A DNA stretch of 64,000 bases, taken from positions 146,946-210,945 of the forward strand of contig NW_020312867.1 of NCBI RefSeq assembly GCF_003265705.1, written 5' to 3'. This DNA comes from Callorhinus ursinus. Taxonomy: Eukaryota > Chordata > Mammalia > Carnivora > Otariidae. Below, piece by piece: positions 23,680-35,239 of this stretch. The stretch's first letter is position 1. Each line of letters starts with the position of its first letter. Position numbers and translations under genes: made by a program. The notes under the pieces were generated by a model. The model did no database searches and had not been told where the DNA came from. It worked only from the letters and a program-made list of their open reading frames with translations.

Positions 23680-23880
23680 TTAAGCCTTTAATATGACTCA
23701 GGGGCTGTAAATATATTAAAGCATTTCATCAACTGTCTGAGATAGGTGCTGTTATTAGCCACATTTTACTGATGAGGAAACGGAAGGTCTAAGAGTTTGG
23801 ATAATTTGCTCACGAGTATTCTACTGGTGATGCTACTCTGGTGCTCCACCAGGCATCCAACTCCAGAGCACATATTCCTT
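23680..23880 (-). repeat. MIR, minus strand
   Basis: CTGAGATAGGTGCTGTTATTAGCC, TTTACTGATGAGGAAACGGAAG, TAATTTGCTCACGAG and CCAACTCCAGAGCACAT fit MIR in reverse. Confidence 0.7.
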
Positions 23881-24329
23881 AAATGCTGTTTTAGTTCTCT
23901 GGGGAAACTGGTGAAGGTACAATGTATCTGACTGGGACAGAGAGGGCAAATTATCTCACACACTGCATTTTCCTCCATGCCTTATTTGGCCTCCACAAAG
24001 CCATGACCCTAGCTCCCCTCTCTTGCCTGAACTTCACTTACCATGTCCAATGTCCATTGCTCATCTGCACCCACAGGGCCAAAGCCACCAAGACGCCAAC
24101 ACATCTCCACATAGACTAATTATCCTTTCTCCTAAATCTCTCTTTCCTTTTACATTTTCTGGTCAAGTAGAAGACTTAGATTTCTCCTTGAAAAGGAACA
24201 TAGAGACTACCAGCGATGGCCTGTCTCTGGCCTAAAAATGAATACATCATAGGCTACAATATCAAGAAAAGACATTCCCTTTCTTCCAATAAATTTTCAA
24301 CTCATAATTGAAATAAAATGATCACACAT

Positions 24330-24465
24330 GTGTTTATTCATTTCAGGTCTGTTTGGCCTTGAGGGTAGGACTAAGTCTCATTTTTCACCATATCCATATA
24401 CCTAGTACAGTACCTTTAAATATTTAATAAATATTGTGAGATCAATAAATGAATCCCTACACTGG
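24330..24465 (+). repeat. L2 3' end, plus strand
   Basis: TGAGGGTAGGACTAAGTCTC, ATACCTAGTACAGTACC and AAATATTTAATAAATATTGTGAG, then AATAAATGAA, match the L2 3' end. Confidence 0.65.
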
Positions 24466-24590
24466 ATTCTGTACATGTTTCTTGATTCTTCATAAAGTTG
24501 ATGTAACACCTGCTGGGTGCCAAGTGTTTCCTTGGCCTTGTGAATGTAGAGCCAAACAAGACAACCTGTCCTTAAGAAGCCTATAGTCTT

Positions 24591-24748
24591 GGGGTGCCTG
24601 GGTGGCTCAGTCAGTTAAGCGTCTGACTTTGGCTCAGATCATGATCTCAGGGTCCTGGGATCGAGCCCCATGTCAGGAGGGGAGTCTGCTTCTCCCTCTG
24701 CCCCTCCCTTCACTTGTTCTCCCTCTCAAATAAATAAATAAAATCTTT
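24591..24748 (+). mobile_element. Can-SINE, plus strand
   Basis: Head GGGGTGCCTGGGTGGCTCAG, GTTAAGCGTCTGACTTTGGC, GATCATGATCTCAGGGTCC, then the CT-rich body and AAATAAATAAATAAAATCTTT tail. The polymerase III A-box and B-box regions of the tRNA-like head can still be read. Confidence 0.95.
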
Positions 24749-24769
24749 GGAAAGCCAAAGTGGTCTTTT

Positions 24770-25360
24770 AAAATCACAGATTAACTTTCCAGTCTAGTTA
24801 AGACTCTCCAGTGGCTTCCCATTTTAAGTAAGCGTAACATCTGAACTCTTATGTGGCCTGCAAGGTGCTCCCTGACCCGCTCTGTGCTTCCCACCTCATA
24901 CTACGTTCCTTCTTGTTGAAAATATACAAGCTACATTGGCCTTTTGATCTTTTTCTGCCTTGAACCTGCTAAGCTCATCTTCCACTTTGGGCCTTTGCAT
25001 CAGCTGCTTCCCTGGATTCCCCTTTTCTGATCTTCATCTGTCTCCCTCCTTTTGGCCGTTCATTGCTCAGCCTTAATGACTGCTCCTTGGAGAAGCTTTC
25101 CTAGATGATCCAACTACAGTGGTCCCCTGCTCTGTCTTACCATCCTGTGTTAATTCCTTGTGTAGTGCTCCTGGATAGCTACTATGTTCTTGTTTATTTA
25201 TCAATTTATAATTTGTCTCCCCTGCTAGCATGTATGCTGTAATGCAAGTAACATTCTCCAACTTGTTCACTATTGTATCCCATTATTAGAACAGGGCCAG
25301 ACACTTTGTGGATGGCCGATAAATAAGAGATGAAGAATTGAATTATTGAATAAAATAAAC
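24770..25360 (+). repeat. L2 3' region, plus strand
   Basis: CCAGTGGCTTCCCATTTTAAG, GTGGCCTGCAAGGTGCTCCC, TGGGCCTTTGCATCAGCTGC, TTCATTGCTCAGCC, TTTGTCTCCCCTGCTAGCAT and AACAGGGCCAGACAC follow L2 along about 590 bp. One of the best-preserved L2 copies here. Confidence 0.8.
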
Positions 25361-25479
25361 CTCCAGCCAAGGTGCTAGACATGGCCTTCCCTTCTCGTTC
25401 TATAGCAGGTTAAGGGAGTTTTGTTTGTTTGTTTTAATTTTCAATAATCTATTAGGTTTTCTAATCTCCCCATTACTTT

Positions 25480-25930
25480 ATGGTTTTGTTGCGTTGTGTT
25501 CTGAACTGTTTGTCAAAGCACGGTTTGTAATGTTCAGAAATTAGCAGGACTTTTACATCAGTAAGGACTGGGTAAATAAACTGCATTACCTCCACAAAAT
25601 AGAAAACTCTGCCATCATTAAAATGCTAACGTATGACTTTATTTATTGACATGGAAAGCTTGTCATATATATATTATTGATTCAAACATTTATAAAACAT
25701 TGTTAATCAGTTCATTGAAATTGTGTGATTTCAGAGAGCTCTTCAGTGAAATGTTAGTGTTTGTTTCCTGAAGGTTGTGGGATTTTAGGTAATTAAAAAA
25801 TACTATTTATAATTTTTTCTGTAGATTAGTATGCTTACAGTAATTATACAATATATCACTTGCTGGAAGGACATTTTTAAAAGTTTTTTTTTTTCATTTA
25901 AAAAATAAAGTAAAAAAAACAATATTTGGA
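25480..25930 (+). mobile_element. Ancient L1 3' end
   Basis: GGACTGGGTAAATAAACTGCATTACC, AACTCTGCCATCATTAAAATG, GACATGGAAAGCTTGTC and later A/T-rich 3' UTR text match the last part of ORF2 and the 3' UTR of an old mammalian L1, plus strand. Confidence 0.65.
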
Positions 25931-25949
25931 ACAAAAAACAGAGACAGCC

Positions 25950-26440
25950 AAAAATATGATTTATTATGCTTAAGACCTTCTCATGGATCCCTATTGCCCA
26001 CAGAGTGAAGTCTGAACAACTTAGTGTGGCCTAAAGACCCTCCTTCACGGTACCATCTTCTTTTCCAGGCTCACTTTCCAACAAAGCCCCCAGTAGGACT
26101 CTAAACCCAGTTATACCCCTCCTTTTGCAGTTCCACAAGATGGCCATGCTTGGCCATGTTCTCATTTTCACTGCAGTTCCCTTTGACGACAGTGCCCCTC
26201 TCCACCTTGCTCTCAGGAACACACCTGAGAAGTTTCGAGGACTCGGCACCACACTCCCTCCCCCTCTGAGACCTTTCTTTAAACTTTGCACGTGGCTGTG
26301 TCAAAACCCACCTTCTCTCTTCCACCAGATACATCTTGGTATCTGCCCGTTCACATTCAGGTCTCGTCTAATAGCTGGCACGATGTCCTGGTCAATAAAC
26401 GTGCCTAGTAATTGTGGGAAATGGTCTTGTTCTTAATTCA
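25950..26440 (+). repeat. L2 fragment, plus strand
   Basis: CTCATGGATCCCTATTGCCC, ACAGAGTGAAGTCTGAACAAC, AAAGACCCTCCTTCACGG and later CATTCAGGTCTCGTCTAATAGC follow L2. The plus-strand 103-codon frame here is inside the repeat. Confidence 0.6.
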
Positions 26441-26955
26441 TCAACACCCTGCAAATACTGGCCTTCCCTCCATTTAAGCAAGTTTCCCAATTTCACACAT
26501 TCATTGAGTTGGTGGTATTTCCAGGATTCAGATCCAACCAGTTCTGCTCCCCATCATATGTGCTGAACCATTACATTCCACTGTTGTCCACCTGCCACAG
26601 CACATGGCACATTGTGGGTCTTTATTTAGACTTAAGGAATGGCTAATGCCACGGAGGTATAAATTCTCTCGCTGGGATGAGGCTCCATCCTAAGTACAAG
26701 AAATAAACCTCAACACTTACATATCCATGCCTTTTTGTGATTGAAGTTATTCATCTTGTACTATAATTCTTAGTTTTCTCTGAAGCAAAACCCTTGGTAG
26801 ATGCATCTTCAATCATATGTCTCCTGGTTGAAGGCCCCAATCCTGACACCTTGTTTCTACTTGACATTTTAGTTAATCCCTTAGAAGTACACAAAGGTAC
26901 AGCACAGTCTATTACTAGAAATTTGAAAATAAAACTTGGTAACCAATAATGCAGA
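26441..26955. other. Unique sequence, nothing recognised
   Basis: No repeat or gene recognised. Confidence 0.35.
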
Positions 26956-26959
26956 ATGC

Positions 26960-27200
26960 TGTTCTTTCAGTGGAATGCAGTACATAAGAGCATAAGAGCT
27001 CTGGACTCCCAATTCTCCTTTCATCTCTCAATGTGGGCCCTTGGGCAAGCTGCTTTTCTTTTCTATTCACCTTTGCCCTATGGAATGAACATGCTACTAC
27101 TACCTTCTCCATAGTGTTATTATTAGGATGCAATGAAATAATACAGGGAAAATGCATAGTATGGCCTGGAACATAAGTGCTCAATCAAGCATCAAACCCA
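26960..27200 (+). repeat. MIR, plus strand
   Basis: ATAAGAGCATAAGAGCTCTGG, GTGGGCCCTTGGGCAAGCTGC, CCTATGGAATGAACATGC, and ACATAAGTGCTCAATCAA run in MIR order. Confidence 0.7.
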
Positions 27201-27838
27201 AAAATTGGCTATGGTTGTCGTTATTTTCCACTCCAGGGACATTATCACTCTGGGTAGAGGAGAGGCCAGATAAGGCACTCAAAGGGTTGAAGTCCTAAAG
27301 GAAATGAATCTTCCTTACTAATCTCCTGCAGACATATCTTACAAGATGAACAAATCCTGTACTTGCAAACATTTACCTCTTCTCAGACTATTTATTCCCC
27401 TGCATTTTTTCCCTAACACGGTTGCTGCTTCCCTTTTTCCTATGTTTTTTTCTTCCGGTAACACTCTTCTCTAATTCTGACTTGCATGGAAGCTAGCCCT
27501 AAAAGGTAAGCGGTAGACAGATAAGCACTCTGTCCCAGGGAAAAGGGAAGAAGACAGGGATGAAATCTCTATTCTGCCACATATATAACTTCCTCTTTTT
27601 CTACCTTCTTCTGGACCACAATACCAACCAAGTGGAGCCTGGTACGGTTCCCAGTCTAGCAGGATCCCAGAATGGGAGCCTGAAGTGTGTATATCTTGAA
27701 TATTCAGACATGTTCGGGAAAGCCTGGAGGGTTAGCCAGGCAAGTAGGATGTTAGCCAAGGAGGCTCGTGGGTGGGATTCCAACCTATGATTCTCTCTCT
27801 ACTGGTCATAGCCCTGTTAGAGGAACTATACTGATCTA
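27201..27838. other. Unique sequence, nothing recognised
   Basis: No repeat or gene recognised. A 76-codon plus-strand frame (27560-27790) is opposed by a minus-strand frame and is not supported. Confidence 0.35.
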
Positions 27839-27839
27839 T

Positions 27840-28005
27840 TTCAGGTCTTAGCTTGCCTGTTGGTTCTTCCCTAAATACCAAATTCACTGAGGTCTTCAAG
27901 AATGTCTACTTTATTAATATTCATCCAGCACCCAACAGAGGGCCTGACCCACAGAACACAAACACTACACATGTATGGAATAAATGAGTGAATGAATGAC
28001 AAATA
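27840..28005 (+). repeat. L2 3' end, plus strand
   Basis: CTTTATTAATATTCATCCAGCACC, AGAGGGCCTGACCCACAGA and GGAATAAATGAGTGAATGAATG match the L2 3' end. Confidence 0.65.
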
Positions 28006-28398
28006 ACTAAAAACTCATAAGTCTGACCCAAGAAAAATGGTTTTCTTAATACAGGAGAGGCCATTTTGAATAAAACATAGTATGGTGAGTTTTTCAAATG
28101 GAATTTGGCTACCCCTGTCCCTAAGAGCTAGTGACAATATACCGTAAGAAAACAATTTCAAGTGAAACGAATTCCCACCAATCTCTGTAAGCGAGGACAA
28201 CACCGAACATCCTGGCCTTAAGGTCTGTTTCCCAAGAGCATGTAATGAGAGGGCCTGGATAATTTCTCTCACTGGTGCTTGACCACTCGTGGACATTGAA
28301 AAACAGAAATAAGGAGAAACTACAAACATTTTGGAAGCCATCAAAGAGGGAGAGATTCCTGAAATGACCTGGGAGTCCTTATAATTAAAGACTGAATA
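28006..28398. other. Unique sequence; unsupported 130-codon minus frame
   Basis: A 130-codon minus-strand open frame spans 28015-28407. It has no recognisable domain, membrane segment pattern or family resemblance, and no splice-flanked structure was found. Confidence 0.25.
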
Positions 28399-28399
28399 A

Positions 28400-28640
28400 G
28401 AATCCACGGGAAGGGTGACTGGAGAAAGGAGATGTCAACAGTACTAGCTCTGCTATGCCCTTATTCTGTGGCTTTGGGCATGAAACTCAGTTTATTCATC
28501 ACTAAAGTGGAAGTTTTAATGGTATCCACCTTGAGCATTATTGTAAGATTAAATTATATAAAAAGGCACAGTGTTCTGCATGGATTATAATTCCAGTATG
28601 TGATAATTTAGTAAGCAAGCCTGATGAAGAGGAGGAGGAG
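28400..28640 (+). repeat. MIR, plus strand
   Basis: TTCTGTGGCTTTGGGCATGAAAC, CAGTTTATTCATCACTAAAGTGG, GTATCCACCTTGAGCATTATTG and AAAAGGCACAGTGTTCTG follow MIR. Confidence 0.65.
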
Positions 28641-29560
28641 GGGGAGGATAATGACAGATGATGAGATCATGTAGCAAAGCTTATCAGAAATACTCCATTC
28701 TGATTAGGGTAGGGAAGTCTTGAGTGAGTTTTCCCAATTCTGGCATGTGGGTAATGAGCCAGAGAAGGGCTGTTTTATAACTATTCTGACAATTCAAAGG
28801 TATTTTAAGACTATTGTGGTCGGGAGAAAAAAACACGGATTGCAATTTTGAGGACTTCTCCAGATGTATTTAGCAAGTGCCCATCTGGACCATCAGCCAA
28901 TTTCTACTCCTGATAGTAGAGCCAACTCATCCTTTGTGAGCAATGTACCAGATAGTTCACTGGTGTAAGAGATGACTGTGTGTCCTCGCATGTTTCTTCT
29001 AGCGTGGGTGATGTGAATGAGTTCCTCTAAAACTCTTTGCAGGAGTTAAGTCTTGGAAAGATATTCAATACAACGAGACATTAAAAGGCAGTTTTCCTAG
29101 AGCTTTCTGTGAAGATAGATTAAATGAATATTCCCAAGAGTTTACTTGTAAAATGGGAACCTAGAGAGTCTGTGAGACTCAGAAGAGTTTGCACTTATTT
29201 GTAGAAAAAGAGTTTAGGATCTTTTTAGCAAAAATCCTATTGCACGTATGGGAACACATCCATAGTGCTGAGTCCCGAATGTCGTCAGAGAAGTGTGACC
29301 ATATGGTAGGACAAAATGGACAAAATTTCATATTCTTATGAAAACCATACCCTAAGGGAAATGAAACTGGTCCTACGAAGAGTTCCTTGAAATTCAGAGG
29401 GAAAAAGATCTGAAACATAGCTGGCCAGATGAGTTTCATTCTCTAGGTGTAGTGTACATGTTTGTGTGTTCTTATCACATTAATAAAGCTTTATCTATCT
29501 TTACTTATTTTGTCTGTATGATGTGTCTAGTTGAGAGTAATGTATATATTCCAAACAAAA
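28641..29560. other. Unique sequence with a candidate poly(A) site
   Basis: No repeat recognised. Near 29480 the plus strand has ATTAATAAAGC followed within about 30-50 bases by GT-rich TTTTGTCTGTATGATGTGTC, the layout of a cleavage and polyadenylation site. No coding frame ends here that I can support. Confidence 0.25.
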
Positions 29561-30400
29561 AATTCCCTTTGAATTTCTAAAAGATTAATTGGCATATTTA
29601 TTTATTACTCAACTACTGAGACTATCAGAGAGTAGTAGTTACTTATTCATAATGGAATATAACTCCTGGTAAATTAACTCTTGTCCTATTTGTATGTTTT
29701 TCCACCCAGGAGTCTGCTCTAACATATTAATACTAACACATCTATGTTGTTCTTATTTGCATTTTCCTGATACACATTTTCCAAATACTGTGTTTAAACC
29801 TCTTGAGACATTTTTAAAAATTGTGTCTTCCAAGAGGTGTATTTTTGTTTCTCACCTAAACCAGTGACTTCTAAATATTGTGGTGTTATAATCATTTACA
29901 TTTGTTGTCATAAGAGATAAATTCCAGCTTCCTTCTGTGATCCTATGTTTTCTGTATTTCATGCTTTCCTACCATTTTCCCCTATTTCCTGTCTTTTGCT
30001 AGTTGAACTCTGCTTTGATTTCTTTAATCTCCTGCAGTAATTTGGGAGGAATCATCCTGTTTTTGTTTCTACTAAATTTTGCAAAATAACATACTTGATC
30101 TGATATTCCTCTAATTATCAAGGTCAAGAAGAAACAATAGCCTTTGACTCAATCCTATTTTGGTCGAGAAATTTAGCACATTTTATTTTTTCATCCCTTC
30201 TCCCATTTCCCGGTATTTCATGGTATCATATGTGATTTTAGGCAACTGTTATTATTTCTAAAATATCTTACATTTTAAGTTATAAACATTTACTCTAAAA
30301 TTTAGAAAATTCTCTCTTGTTTCTTTCACAAATGTTCTTGGCCTCGTTCTCATTAATTTCCACTTTCAATATTTTTGTTCAGTTTGCTTTTCCATTATCT
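29561..30400 (-). mobile_element. Possible ancient L1 sequence, minus strand
   Basis: T-rich, low-GC text such as CTATGTTGTTCTTATTTGCATTTTCC and CTTTGATTTCTTTAATCTCCTGC has the texture of decayed L1 read in reverse. I cannot align it with confidence. Confidence 0.3.
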
Positions 30401-30876
30401 CTGCAGGGTCCTCTGATGTCGCAGCTCCTCAGATGCAGTTGGCCCGGGGTCTCTGTTCTGTGCTTTTCCCTCTCGATCTCTGTAGCTTCTTAGATGATCT
30501 CAGATACTCCCAGGCATCTGGTCATCACCTCTGTGCTTGTAACTCTTGAATCTCTGTCCTCCTGGCAGATTTCTCTCTTGCCATTGAGATCTGTGAACCC
30601 AACAGCTTGCTGGGTATCTTTCCCCAGTCTTGAAGGGGTAGCCTCATGTCAGAAATGAAACTTACCATTCAACCTTGCCCTAACTCTTGGTTGTCTCTTG
30701 AAACTTGGTGATTGTCTGAGCAGCCTATTTTAGTTTTAACAGCTTGCATTGTTGAGGGCGTGCCAAGACCTGTCAGTGTCCCCAAAGGGGGGAATCTCAG
30801 TCAGTACTTAGATTCAGGCTGATTGGAAGCCAGATCCTCAGGCAGCAGCTTTTAAAGTATGCAAATATATACAAGC
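30401..30876. other. Unique sequence, nothing recognised
   Basis: Mixed sequence between an L1-like block and the LTR. No feature recognised. Confidence 0.35.
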
Positions 30877-31254
30877 TGTCGACCAAGAAGACGACAAAGC
30901 TGTAAAGCAACCCAAAGTGTTTATTTGGGGTTTTAGGGATTGCAATCTGGGAGACACAGAGTCGACCGAAATCGAAAGTGTGTTCCGAATTGCAAGTAGG
31001 GAGTGCAGGCTTATAACGACAGAGACCACAAGGTTACATAACTTGTTTTGAAGGAATTATGATTGGTGCTGACAGAGTTAAACTGAATCTCTAATACACC
31101 ATTGGCTGTTTAGCTAACAGGTATTACATTATCTCTATTTCAGCCCAAAGCTGAAGGGTGTGTTCCAGAAGGTGGTCCAGGTGCAATTGACAAGTTACAA
31201 CTGACAAAAGTCAAAAGTCCATGGTGTTCCAAAAATTGAAACCCTGTTGAAACA
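30877..31254 (-). mobile_element. Solo LTR-like element, probable endogenous retrovirus, minus strand
   Basis: Read on the minus strand, a 378-bp block begins TGTTTCAACAGGG and ends TTGGTCGACA, giving TG...CA ends. It has two CCAAT boxes (plus-strand ATTGG at 31101-31105 and 31062-31066), a TATAAG box (31010-31015) about 50 bases further on, and an AATAAA signal (30920-30925) about 90 bases after that. This order (U3 promoter, then R with the poly(A) signal, then U5) is what a gammaretrovirus-like LTR shows. No gag, pol or env remnant lies beside it, so it would be a solo LTR. I found no matching 4-6 bp flank repeat, so the ends are inferred and could be off. Confidence 0.6.
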
Positions 31255-31350
31255 GGAGTCTTACATAGGCCTTGCTTCCTCAGTACCATCCAGACACTAT
31301 TTTTAATGACTCTCTTAGCACTGCTTCCTTCGCTTTGGAATCTTCTCTCA

Positions 31351-31792
31351 CAAGGTATACCTCATTTTATTGTGCCTTGCAGATACTGTGGTTTTTTTTA
31401 ACCAATCGAAGGTTTGTGGCAAGTCTGTCGGTGCCATTTTTCCAAGAGTACTTGCTTACTACTTCATGTCTCTGTGTCACATTTTGGTAATCCTCACAAT
31501 ATCTCAAACTTACTCATAATTTTTGTATTTGTTATGGTGATCTGTGATTACTATTTACTGAAAGCTCAGATGATGGTTAGCATTTTTTAGCAAAAATGTG
31601 TTTTTTAATTAAGGTATACTTTTTTTTTTACACATAGTGCTATTGCACACTTAGTAGACTACAGTATGGTGTAAACGTAACTCCTATATGCACTGGGAAA
31701 CCAAAAATTTCATTTGACTCACTTTATTGTGAGATTCACTTTGTCTCAGTGGCCAGGAACTGAACCCGCAATACCTCTGAGGTGTGCCTATA
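31351..31792. mobile_element. Tigger1/MER2-type DNA transposon, internally deleted
   Basis: The left end AAGGTATACCTCATTTTATTG and the right end GAGGTGTGCCTATA are the Tigger-type terminal inverted repeats. Internal landmarks GGTTTGTGGCAAGTCTGTCGG, CTCTGTGTCACATTTTGGTAAT, GCTATTGCACACTTAGTAGAC and TATGCACTGGGAAACC are also present. At about 440 bp it lacks the transposase gene and is a non-autonomous or internally deleted copy. Tigger is pogo/mariner-like and targets TA. Confidence 0.8.
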
Positions 31793-32640
31793 CAGTGCTG
31801 TGGGACCACAAGTATAAGCCCAGCACAAACCCTGGGGCTCCCTATGAGAGTCTGAGCATCTTTCTGGGGGGCTGCCAGTGATCTCTCGCGAGGCTGAGGG
31901 AGGGTGCCAAGATGGCGCCCACCAGTTGGAGGATAAAGATGGCACCTGTGGAGAAAGACAAAAAAAGAGAAGGACAAAAGAGAGAGAAATAGGAAAAAGG
32001 AAAAAAAAAAAAAAAGACACCCGCAGGCTTTAGCAAGGAAGGGGGAGAGCACAGAAGTGGCCCCCACCAGCGCCTTCTGTCCTGAAGATTCTCCCAACAG
32101 GCCCAGCCCCTCCAGACAGCTTTAGATCAGGGAACGAATCATTCTCAAGTCTGGGCACTTTTCCAGTGGCTGCTTCTGCACCAGCCCGAGGGTGAATGAA
32201 CCCATACGAGGCTTTAAGAGGTGCTGCCCAGTTCGTCTGGGCTGTTTGGGTCTCAGGCATGCAGACCCCATTGGTTTTCAAAGCCAGATGTTTTGGGAGC
32301 TTATGTCTCAGGTGCAAGTCTTAAAAGTTGGGATGCCTGATGCAGGGTACAAACCTTTCACTCCCGAGGGAGATGCTCCAGGTTTTTGAGTTCCCACCCA
32401 GCTGTGGGCCTCCCCAGGGTTGTGGGGTATGGCAAGACTTAGTCTCAACCTCTCCTACCTACCTCAGATGTGGCCCTTTTCATGCTTCCTCCATGGGAAG
32501 GAACTGCTCCACAAGCTGTCAGGTCTTTTTCAGAGGCTATTGTCTCAGCCTATGTCGCCGCAGCTCTCATGTGTCCTGGGAGGAGGTGAGGTCAAGGTCT
32601 TCCTGTATCACCATCTTGGGCTACATTTCCTGGATATCTT
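31793..32640 (+). repeat. GC-richer repeat with L1 5'-UTR-like text
   Basis: About 850 bp of GC-richer sequence with GCCAAGATGGCGCCC at 31906-31920 (the YY1-type motif found at the start of many L1 5' UTRs). Later landmarks are AAGCCAGATGTTTTGGGAGC, CTCAGGTGCAAGTCTTAAAAG, TCTCAACCTCTCCTACC and CTGGGAGGAGGTGAG, which I recall from old mammalian L1 5' regions. An A-rich run sits at 31955-32013. Several overlapping open frames of 65-142 codons on both strands follow from the GC content. An LTR origin is not excluded. Confidence 0.4.
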
Positions 32641-32754
32641 CTTTAATATCTCAGAGACACACAAAGATTTTCAACAGAAACAGTTACAGAAATACAGACT
32701 TCTCCTATTATTCTGCTATTCTCTTTAAGTCAAGGGAATGTGGTACAGAGAACT

Positions 32755-32935
32755 AACCAATAATGAAGACCTATTATATGCCTGGCACCGCATGAAGCAT
32801 TTTTATACCCAATCCCCATTTTAACACTCTGGTCTGAGGACTCAGGTGTCTAATTCTAAAAGTGGGAAAACTGAGTCTCAGGAAGTTTAAGAACCTTACC
32901 CAAGACACAGTTTTGGTTTTAAACGCTTCAATTTT
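32755..32935 (-). repeat. MIR, minus strand
   Basis: CCTATTATATGCCTGGCACCG, AAGCATTTTTATACCCAATCC, GTGGGAAAACTGAGTCTCAGG and ACCTTACCCAAGACACAG fit MIR in reverse. Confidence 0.7.
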
Positions 32936-34675
32936 CTATTTCATCAACATTAAAACTTTTCTCTATTGTTTCTTCTGATTCCCTTTACCTTCATGGCTCG
33001 ATTTCCTTTCTTTAAAGAGACAAATCTTAGTCTTTCCCTTTGGACTCATCCTTTCAGGCTGCCCATTCCTTTCTGAGGCTATTTCCGGGTTTGGTTCAAC
33101 CCTGAAGGGGGAATATCCTACAGTTGGCCAGGAGACCAGCTCCACTTGCTAGTGGGGTGATGGGATGCCCTAGACCCCAACTCCCAGGACTCTAGTGGAG
33201 CAATCTGCTGCCAGGACCCAGACCCTGAGGTGAATGGGACCATGGGGATGATAGCTTATAGGATTCTGCCTAAAAGATTCATTGGCATTCAGAAAATATT
33301 TTGCTTCTAATTCTTCCCATTTTATATAAGAAGATGGGTGGAAGTAGAATAGCACACACTTTTTTTTGTTTTGTTTTGTTTTTGTTTTTTAATGGACTAC
33401 TGTGTATGGAGCGCCATGTGGAAGGTTCTAGTTTAGTGTTAATCCTGGAGGATTCTTCCACAGGCCCTGTTTGTCTGCAGCCAGATTTCTCATCTCCAGC
33501 ACTTCAGGTCAACCTAAAACACAGCAAAGTATTACAGTGATCAAGCTAAAGGAGATCTCCAATTTCCATGTAAATGGAATGTGAGTGTGGAACTTTCCCA
33601 CCTATACTTTGGGTGGTACAAAATGCCCACATTCTTGTAGTCCTACTTCTGCAGACCAAGGCAAACAGATTGTCCTTTGAATGTCTCAAAAGCTCTTTTT
33701 TTTTTTCTTGTAATGCCAAACGCAATATTTGTTTGAAAAGACTACACCAGAAGTTTCCCAGCTGAGAAAACAGGCTTGTGAAAAATGGTTTCAGAAAATG
33801 AAATAAACCATGCAAAAGTTGTTCAGGGTGTGTTTGAAATGAACATCTGGATATGAACTGCTAAATTACCTCCTTCCTCCTCCTCCTCTTTCTCACAGCT
33901 GTTTGAAAGAGTCCTGAGGGCAGGGAAACAGGTCAATGGACCAAATTGCACCTTTCCCCCCCAATTTCTAATCCCTTTTGCACCTATGCAAAGAATCTCG
34001 CTCACATGTGTGTTTAATAAGTGGGCACAAATACAAGAAAAAAATTATCTCAATTCCTGTTGACTCTCTACAGCAATACCAAAGGAAAATAAACTCTGGA
34101 TTTAAAAATTTCTCAAACAAAACTTATGGTTCTAATAAAATATCACTTTCCAGTTGACTTTTTTATATCAAGAGCCGAACAAACCACTCATTTCTCTTCA
34201 TTTCTTCAGAAGGAAGGAATGATTATTACGTCACACTTTCCCCAAAGTTAAGAAAACCCAGTCCCCAAGGCTCTGCCTTTTAACTTATAATTGAGAAACA
34301 TGAACAGTTCTGCATGTTCTTACTGAATTTCCCATTGCATCTGTTTATCACATACCCCCTCCATAACCACCACTTCAACACACACACATCTAAAGAAGTA
34401 CGTTAAGTACATTGGGAAAGAACAAGTTGACATTTATAGATCTTCATGAGAGTATCAGTGGCCACAACTAATGGAGAAAATATGAAATGATTGCCTCATA
34501 TCAGAAGAACGTGTAGGCAAGTCTTTGGGGAACATGATAGATGTTTTCACATAAAAGGAGGTTGACTGGTCAACTCTGTACTGTCAGAGGCCAAAATGGG
34601 CCTAATGAGAGAAGGAGACTCAATATTTAAACAGGTTTTATCCTCTGTTTCAAGTGTCTGTTTCCTTTATCAGCC
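32936..34675. other. 1.7 kb unique, nothing recognised
   Basis: No named repeat or gene. T-rich and A-rich runs occur near 33360-33390. Opposed short frames on both strands are not supported as coding. Confidence 0.35.
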
Positions 34676-34679
34676 TCTC

Positions 34680-34795
34680 CTCTTCACTAGGATAGGAAAG
34701 GAGCCATGCTCATCCTTGGATCCTGTGTGTACACAGTGCATTACAGGTGCTCAGTTGATGGATGAACGCCTAACTGACCGACTGAATCCAGTTCC
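34680..34795 (+). repeat. L2-like 3' fragment, plus strand
   Basis: TGCTCATCCTTGGATCCTGTG, CACAGTGCATTACAGGTGCTCAG and TTGATGGATGAACG resemble the L2 3' end. Confidence 0.45.
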
Positions 34796-35235
34796 TAGTG
34801 TAGGTTTCTCAGAAGAAACAGGAGAAAACTCCCTTAAGAAAAAAGGGTCAAATACTTGCAAGGAAAGTTTGAGAAGCTTGGGGAAGAGGTTTCTTAGATT
34901 AGATGGACTCCAAGCCTCTCCCATACTTTGGAGTCTGAAATTCTAAGTTCTTCCATATTGTTTCGAAGGAGATTTCTGTCCACACGCCAGGACCATATCT
35001 CCACAGTCCCCCTTCCTCATATATCTCCCAGGCTATATTCAAAGACACTGAGCTGGTTATTGCTAGAACCACTACAGAAACAGTCTTTGAACGTGACTCA
35101 AAGCTGCATGTCTAATCTATGCATCTCTTTTCATCTGATTTTATTTTGTTGTTTTGACCTCCGGCTCTGTACCAAGCAAACTGTGCAGAGCACTGGGTAC
35201 CTGCTGGAGAGCCATTGAATTGCATGGCAAAGAGA
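34796..35235. other. Unique sequence, nothing recognised
   Basis: No repeat or gene recognised. Confidence 0.35.
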
Positions 35236-35239
35236 AATG

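Noticed and set aside
31684..32756. Cluster of 94-142-codon frames on both strands
   Set aside because: They lie across a Tigger end and a GC-rich repeat with an A-run; overlap on both strands shows a composition effect.
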